Below, piece after piece: positions 5,526-7,655 of a DNA stretch of 7,655 bases. Below the pieces are notes generated by a model that worked only from the letters and a program-made list of their open reading frames with translations, searched no databases and was not told the DNA's origin. Both the position numbers and the translations under genes were made by a program. The stretch is from SLFT01 sp964493075 (GTDB lineage Bacteria; Hydrogenedentota; Hydrogenedentia; Hydrogenedentales; CAITNO01): the NCBI GenBank assembly GCA_964493075.1, contig CAZBNU010000199.1, positions 1 through 7,655 on the forward strand, in the 5' to 3' direction. Each line of letters starts with the position of its first letter. The stretch's first letter is position 1.

Positions 5526-6596
5526 ATGCTGGTAGGAATATATATACCGCAGCGCGCAGACGGCGACGAGATGCTTGCCCTCGATCAGTTGGAAGGCGAG
5601 TATCTTGGCCATGCGCTGCGCGTACTGCGGAAAGTCAACAAAGACACCAACTTTGTGTGCTTTTCCGAATCGGCGTCGTCATCTATGGGGGATGGGATTC
5701 CCACGCAGCGCATCAGCAGACGCAGTTCCCTCTTTCGTCCCATCTCCGGCAATACGCCGACCTTGGAGGTGGCGTTGGCCCAGAGCGGGGCTGATGTATT
5801 GCTGACAACCCTTGATGCGCCGTCGGTACACACCAAAATCCCCAAGGTGCTGTTTGCGCTGGATTTGGTACTGCCCGGGGTGCCACCGCCCAAAAACAAG
5901 ATACACCCGGTGATTCCTCGTTCGGTGAAACGCAACTGCGCCGACGCCCGTCTCATCATCTGTCCGAGCACCCATATGCAGAAGGCCTGCTCCGCCCATG
6001 TGGAAGTGGGCCTCGAAAAGACAGTGCTTGCCCGCGCCGGTGTAGACACGTCTTTCAGCAAGACGCGCACCTCCATTATTGACGGACCGTACATGCTCTT
6101 TCCCATGAACCGGTACACCTGTCATCATATCAGCACGGTTACGGAGGGTATAAAGCGCAATCCGGCTTTATTCGCACCCACGCTCGTTATCATGGGGCCC
6201 ATCTACAAAAAGGAACCTACCAACTGGGGTTTGCCTATTATCCGCGTAGAGAAGTGTCCTGATAATATTGCTTCCACCCTGCTGCAAAATGCGGATGCCG
6301 TTCTTTATCCGGCACAGGGCGATGGCAGCGGTATGATGGCGTTGCAGGCATTGCGCGCTGGCGCCACGCTGCTGACTTCCAAATCCGGAGCAAACTTTGA
6401 GGTCGCTGGCACAGTGCCCTTTTATTTCGAAGCGGACAGTTCCGTCTCCATGTTGCAGATTATGCGCCGTATGCTGGACGAGAGTCCGGAAGAAAAGGAA
6501 AGGCGCCAGCAGACGGGCCGCACGCTGGTGATGGACTGCACTTGGGAACGATGCGCCACCAAAATAGTTTCTGCATTAAAAAGAGGTCTCCTGTGA
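5526..6596 (+). CDS. GT-B glycosyltransferase (GT4-like, group 1) with altered EX7E motif
   Basis: A 356-residue protein with the two-domain GT-B layout. The N-terminal half begins with a first beta strand (MLVGIYIPQ) and carries a segment like those around the acceptor site (KVLFALDLVLPG, about 107-118). The linker AGVDTSFSK (171-179) is the point where GT4 enzymes enter the donor domain, and PYMLFPMNR (188-196) begins that domain. The donor-site signature, ADAVLYPAQGDGSGMMALQA (257-276), matches the group 1 pattern, but the usual EX7E pair is Asp266 and Gln274. The protein has no membrane segment, so it is cytosolic or peripherally bound. The start at 5526 fits the beta strand, but no good Shine-Dalgarno precedes it. 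Its stop overlaps a GTG mini-frame that leads into murB, so the two are probably in one transcript. Work on cell-surface glycan is suggested by the neighbour; donor and acceptor are unknown. Confidence 0.8.
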   Translation: MLVGIYIPQRADGDEMLALDQLEGEYLGHALRVLRKVNKDTNFVCFSESASSSMGDGIPTQRISRRSSLFRPISGNTPTLEVALAQSGADVLLTTLDAPSVHTKIPKVLFALDLVLPGVPPPKNKIHPVIPRSVKRNCADARLIICPSTHMQKACSAHVEVGLEKTVLARAGVDTSFSKTRTSIIDGPYMLFPMNRYTCHHISTVTEGIKRNPALFAPTLVIMGPIYKKEPTNWGLPIIRVEKCPDNIASTLLQNADAVLYPAQGDGSGMMALQALRAGATLLTSKSGANFEVAGTVPFYFEADSSVSMLQIMRRMLDESPEEKERRQQTGRTLVMDCTWERCATKIVSALKRGLL

Positions 6597-6622
6597 AGAT
6601 ACTGGACTGGGTTAATGGATAA
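6593..6622 (+). CDS. 9-codon GTG mini-cistron bridging the glycosyltransferase and murB
   Basis: GTG at 6593 overlaps the glycosyltransferase stop (GTGA) and has a strong Shine-Dalgarno, AAGAGG at 6581-6586, six bases before it. The frame encodes MKILDWVNG (if GTG is read as Met) and stops with TAA at 6620-6622, a few bases inside murB, whose ATG is at 6615. The murB ATG itself has no clear ribosome site. Ribosomes ending here could restart on murB, so this may be a coupling device. It could also be the remnant of a longer gene or coincidence. Confidence 0.3.
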   Translation: MKILDWVNG

Positions 6623-7496
6623 GATTCCCTTCAATTTTTCCTCTACTGACTATTTGCTTGCGCCCCACACGCGGTATCGCATTGGGGGCCCGGCGAAGAT
6701 TGCACTATTTCCCCAGACCCTCACCGATCTTGAGGCTGCCCTCTGCTGGTTGGTTGCGCAGGACATGCCCTTCATCGTAATCGGTGGCGGCACGAATATG
6801 CTTATAGATGATAAGGGCTATCCGGGATGCGCCTTGTTCACAACGGCAATGAAAACGCTGGAACCGCTTGACGAAAACAAATATCGCGTTGGTGCTGGCG
6901 TGGTACTGGCGGATCTGGTGCAGCGGATTATGCTGCCCAACAACTATCAGGGCATCGGTGCGCTTACCGGCATTCCCGGCACGGTTGGCGGTGCGTTGTT
7001 CATGAACGCTGGCACCGTCAACGGCAGTATCTGCCAGATGGTTGAAAGCGTGACAGTAGTGAAAAAGGGCGGCATGAAAACAGTTCCCATGACCGAAGAA
7101 CTCTATGGTTATCGGGGGCAGACCTTCTGTGAACGGGCAGACATCATTGCCGAAGCAACCTTCGCGTTTGTTCCCTCAGAGCGTAACGAAACAGAGGTCT
7201 ACGAGCACTATATGCGACGCCGTCGGGAGACACAGCCTGAAGGCTGGTGCTGCGGCAGTGTTTTCAAGAATCCTCCCGGCGACCATGCGGGCAGACTTAT
7301 AGAGGCGGCAGGGCTGAAGGGGACGCGCCACAATGGCGCTGTCATCAGCGAGAAACACGCCAACTTCATCATGAATGAAGACGGTGCAACATTCGACGAT
7401 GTCCTTTATCTCATCACTTTGGTGAAAGATACCATCCGGGATCAGTTCGGTGTGGATCTGCACGAAGAGGTACGCATCATTCGACCACCGGAGTAG
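6615..7496 (+). CDS. murB: UDP-N-acetylenolpyruvoylglucosamine reductase, type II
   Basis: The FAD- and NADPH-dependent cytosolic enzyme that reduces UDP-GlcNAc-enolpyruvate to UDP-MurNAc, the second committed step of peptidoglycan precursor synthesis. At 293 residues it is the compact type II form. FAD-binding motifs are TRYRIGGPA (19-27), IGGGTNMLI (56-64) and GALTGIPGTVGGALFMNAG (115-133). The catalytic triad is seen as Arg167 in YGYRGQTF, Ser215 in GSVFKNP (214-220) and Glu285 in HEEVRI. The NGAVISEKHANFIMN block (240-254) completes the C-terminal domain. The usual YRxSxF loop reads YRGQTF, a small change from the common type II pattern. No other mur or fts gene is adjacent, so it is outside a dcw cluster here, grouped instead with a glycosyltransferase and sat. 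The start at 6615 gives a normal N-terminus; translation may depend on coupling from upstream. The gene is followed by an inverted-repeat element that may end transcription. Confidence 0.97.
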   Translation: MDKIPFNFSSTDYLLAPHTRYRIGGPAKIALFPQTLTDLEAALCWLVAQDMPFIVIGGGTNMLIDDKGYPGCALFTTAMKTLEPLDENKYRVGAGVVLADLVQRIMLPNNYQGIGALTGIPGTVGGALFMNAGTVNGSICQMVESVTVVKKGGMKTVPMTEELYGYRGQTFCERADIIAEATFAFVPSERNETEVYEHYMRRRRETQPEGWCCGSVFKNPPGDHAGRLIEAAGLKGTRHNGAVISEKHANFIMNEDGATFDDVLYLITLVKDTIRDQFGVDLHEEVRIIRPPE

Positions 7497-7504
7497 CCTC
7501 ACAA

Positions 7505-7630
7505 GAAAAAATGGGGACTGTTCCCGTCGCAATTTCAAAGATTGACGGATGGAGTAATGGGTGCCTGATTTCATGAGAGATCGGTTTCTCTCAGCAAAGG
7601 CCCGGCGACGGAACTGTCCCCAATTTTTTC
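7505..7630. repeat. Imperfect 126-bp inverted-repeat element with GGGGAC-type arms
   Basis: A 26-bp left arm (7505-7530) and right arm (7605-7630) are inverted copies with only a single substitution and two one-base indels: GAAAAAATGGGGAC followed by TGTTCCCGTCGC, against GCGACGGAACTGTCCCC followed by AATTTTTTC. Between them is a smaller perfect hairpin. There is no reading frame inside. The A-tract before and T-tract after the fold are as in bidirectional terminators, so it could end transcription after murB. Arms with a GGGGAC core resemble the palindromic units spread by REP-associated Y1 transposases (RAYTs) or small MITE-like elements; this link is inference from memory, and no transposase is in the window. 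Confidence 0.6.
7574..7593. other. Internal 7-bp hairpin in the inverted-repeat element
   Basis: TGAGAGA (7574-7580) pairs perfectly with TCTCTCA (7587-7593) around a six-base loop (TCGGTT). It sits between the two long arms, giving a cruciform-like or branched fold as a whole. Confidence 0.5.
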
Positions 7631-7655
7631 GGGCGTGTGTGTCAAAGCCGCAAAA

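Noticed and set aside
5512..5535. 7-codon ATG frame overlapping the glycosyltransferase start, similar in layout to the one before murB
   Set aside because: No Shine-Dalgarno precedes it, so chance is the simplest explanation.
5504..5794. 96-codon plus frame starting ahead of the glycosyltransferase
   Set aside because: Overlaps the glycosyltransferase in another frame, is Arg/His rich and has no motif.
5585..6118. 177-codon minus-strand frame over the glycosyltransferase
   Set aside because: Antisense to a coherent GT-B protein; composition is typical of a mirrored frame.

Overview
The window looks like a piece of a Gram-negative bacterial chromosome, probably from an uncultured anaerobe-type lineage. 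The evidence is a cell-wall gene (murB), a twin-arginine export signal, a membrane-anchored metallopeptidase with a cytoplasmic tail, moderate GC content and tightly packed genes. The taxon cannot be fixed from the sequence. The mix of genes and the GGGGAC-type inverted repeat at the right end would fit groups such as Hydrogenedentota or Planctomycetota, but that is only an impression. No tRNA, rRNA, CRISPR array or transposase gene was seen.

Layout. Positions 1-1029 (+) hold the end of a type II glycerate kinase cut by the window edge. Its stop codon overlaps by four bases the stop of a three-gene minus-strand operon, read right to left: a secreted, membrane-anchored peptidase of the MA-like HExxH type (2681-3742), a small PduO-type cobalamin adenosyltransferase homologue with an eroded active site (2072-2653), and a Tat-exported calcineurin-like phosphoesterase (1026-2030). 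A divergent control region of about 240 bases (3743-3985) separates this operon from a plus-strand series. The region carries a perfect 8-bp dyad over a candidate promoter and a 20-codon leader reading frame with a good Shine-Dalgarno sequence. The plus-strand series is ATP sulfurylase sat (3986-5140), an acidic 105-residue protein of unknown function (5151-5468), a GT-B glycosyltransferase with an altered EX7E motif (5526-6596), and type II murB (6615-7496). The right edge (7497-7655) is non-coding and contains an imperfect 126-bp inverted-repeat element.

How the genes fit together. The plus series mixes sulfate activation (APS synthesis) with envelope building (a glycosyltransferase and the UDP-MurNAc-forming reductase). 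No APS kinase or APS reductase is next to sat, so its downstream use of APS cannot be read from this window. The minus operon combines two exported hydrolases with a cobalamin-adenosyltransferase-like protein, a combination whose purpose is not obvious.

The strongest points for a second look are the PduO homologue that has kept some ligand-pocket residues but lost others, the leader ORF plus dyad in front of sat, the loss of zinc-site cysteines in Sat, the unknown sat-linked small protein, a 9-codon GTG mini-cistron bridging the glycosyltransferase and murB, and the terminal foldback element. I do not see a clear new defence or mobile system.
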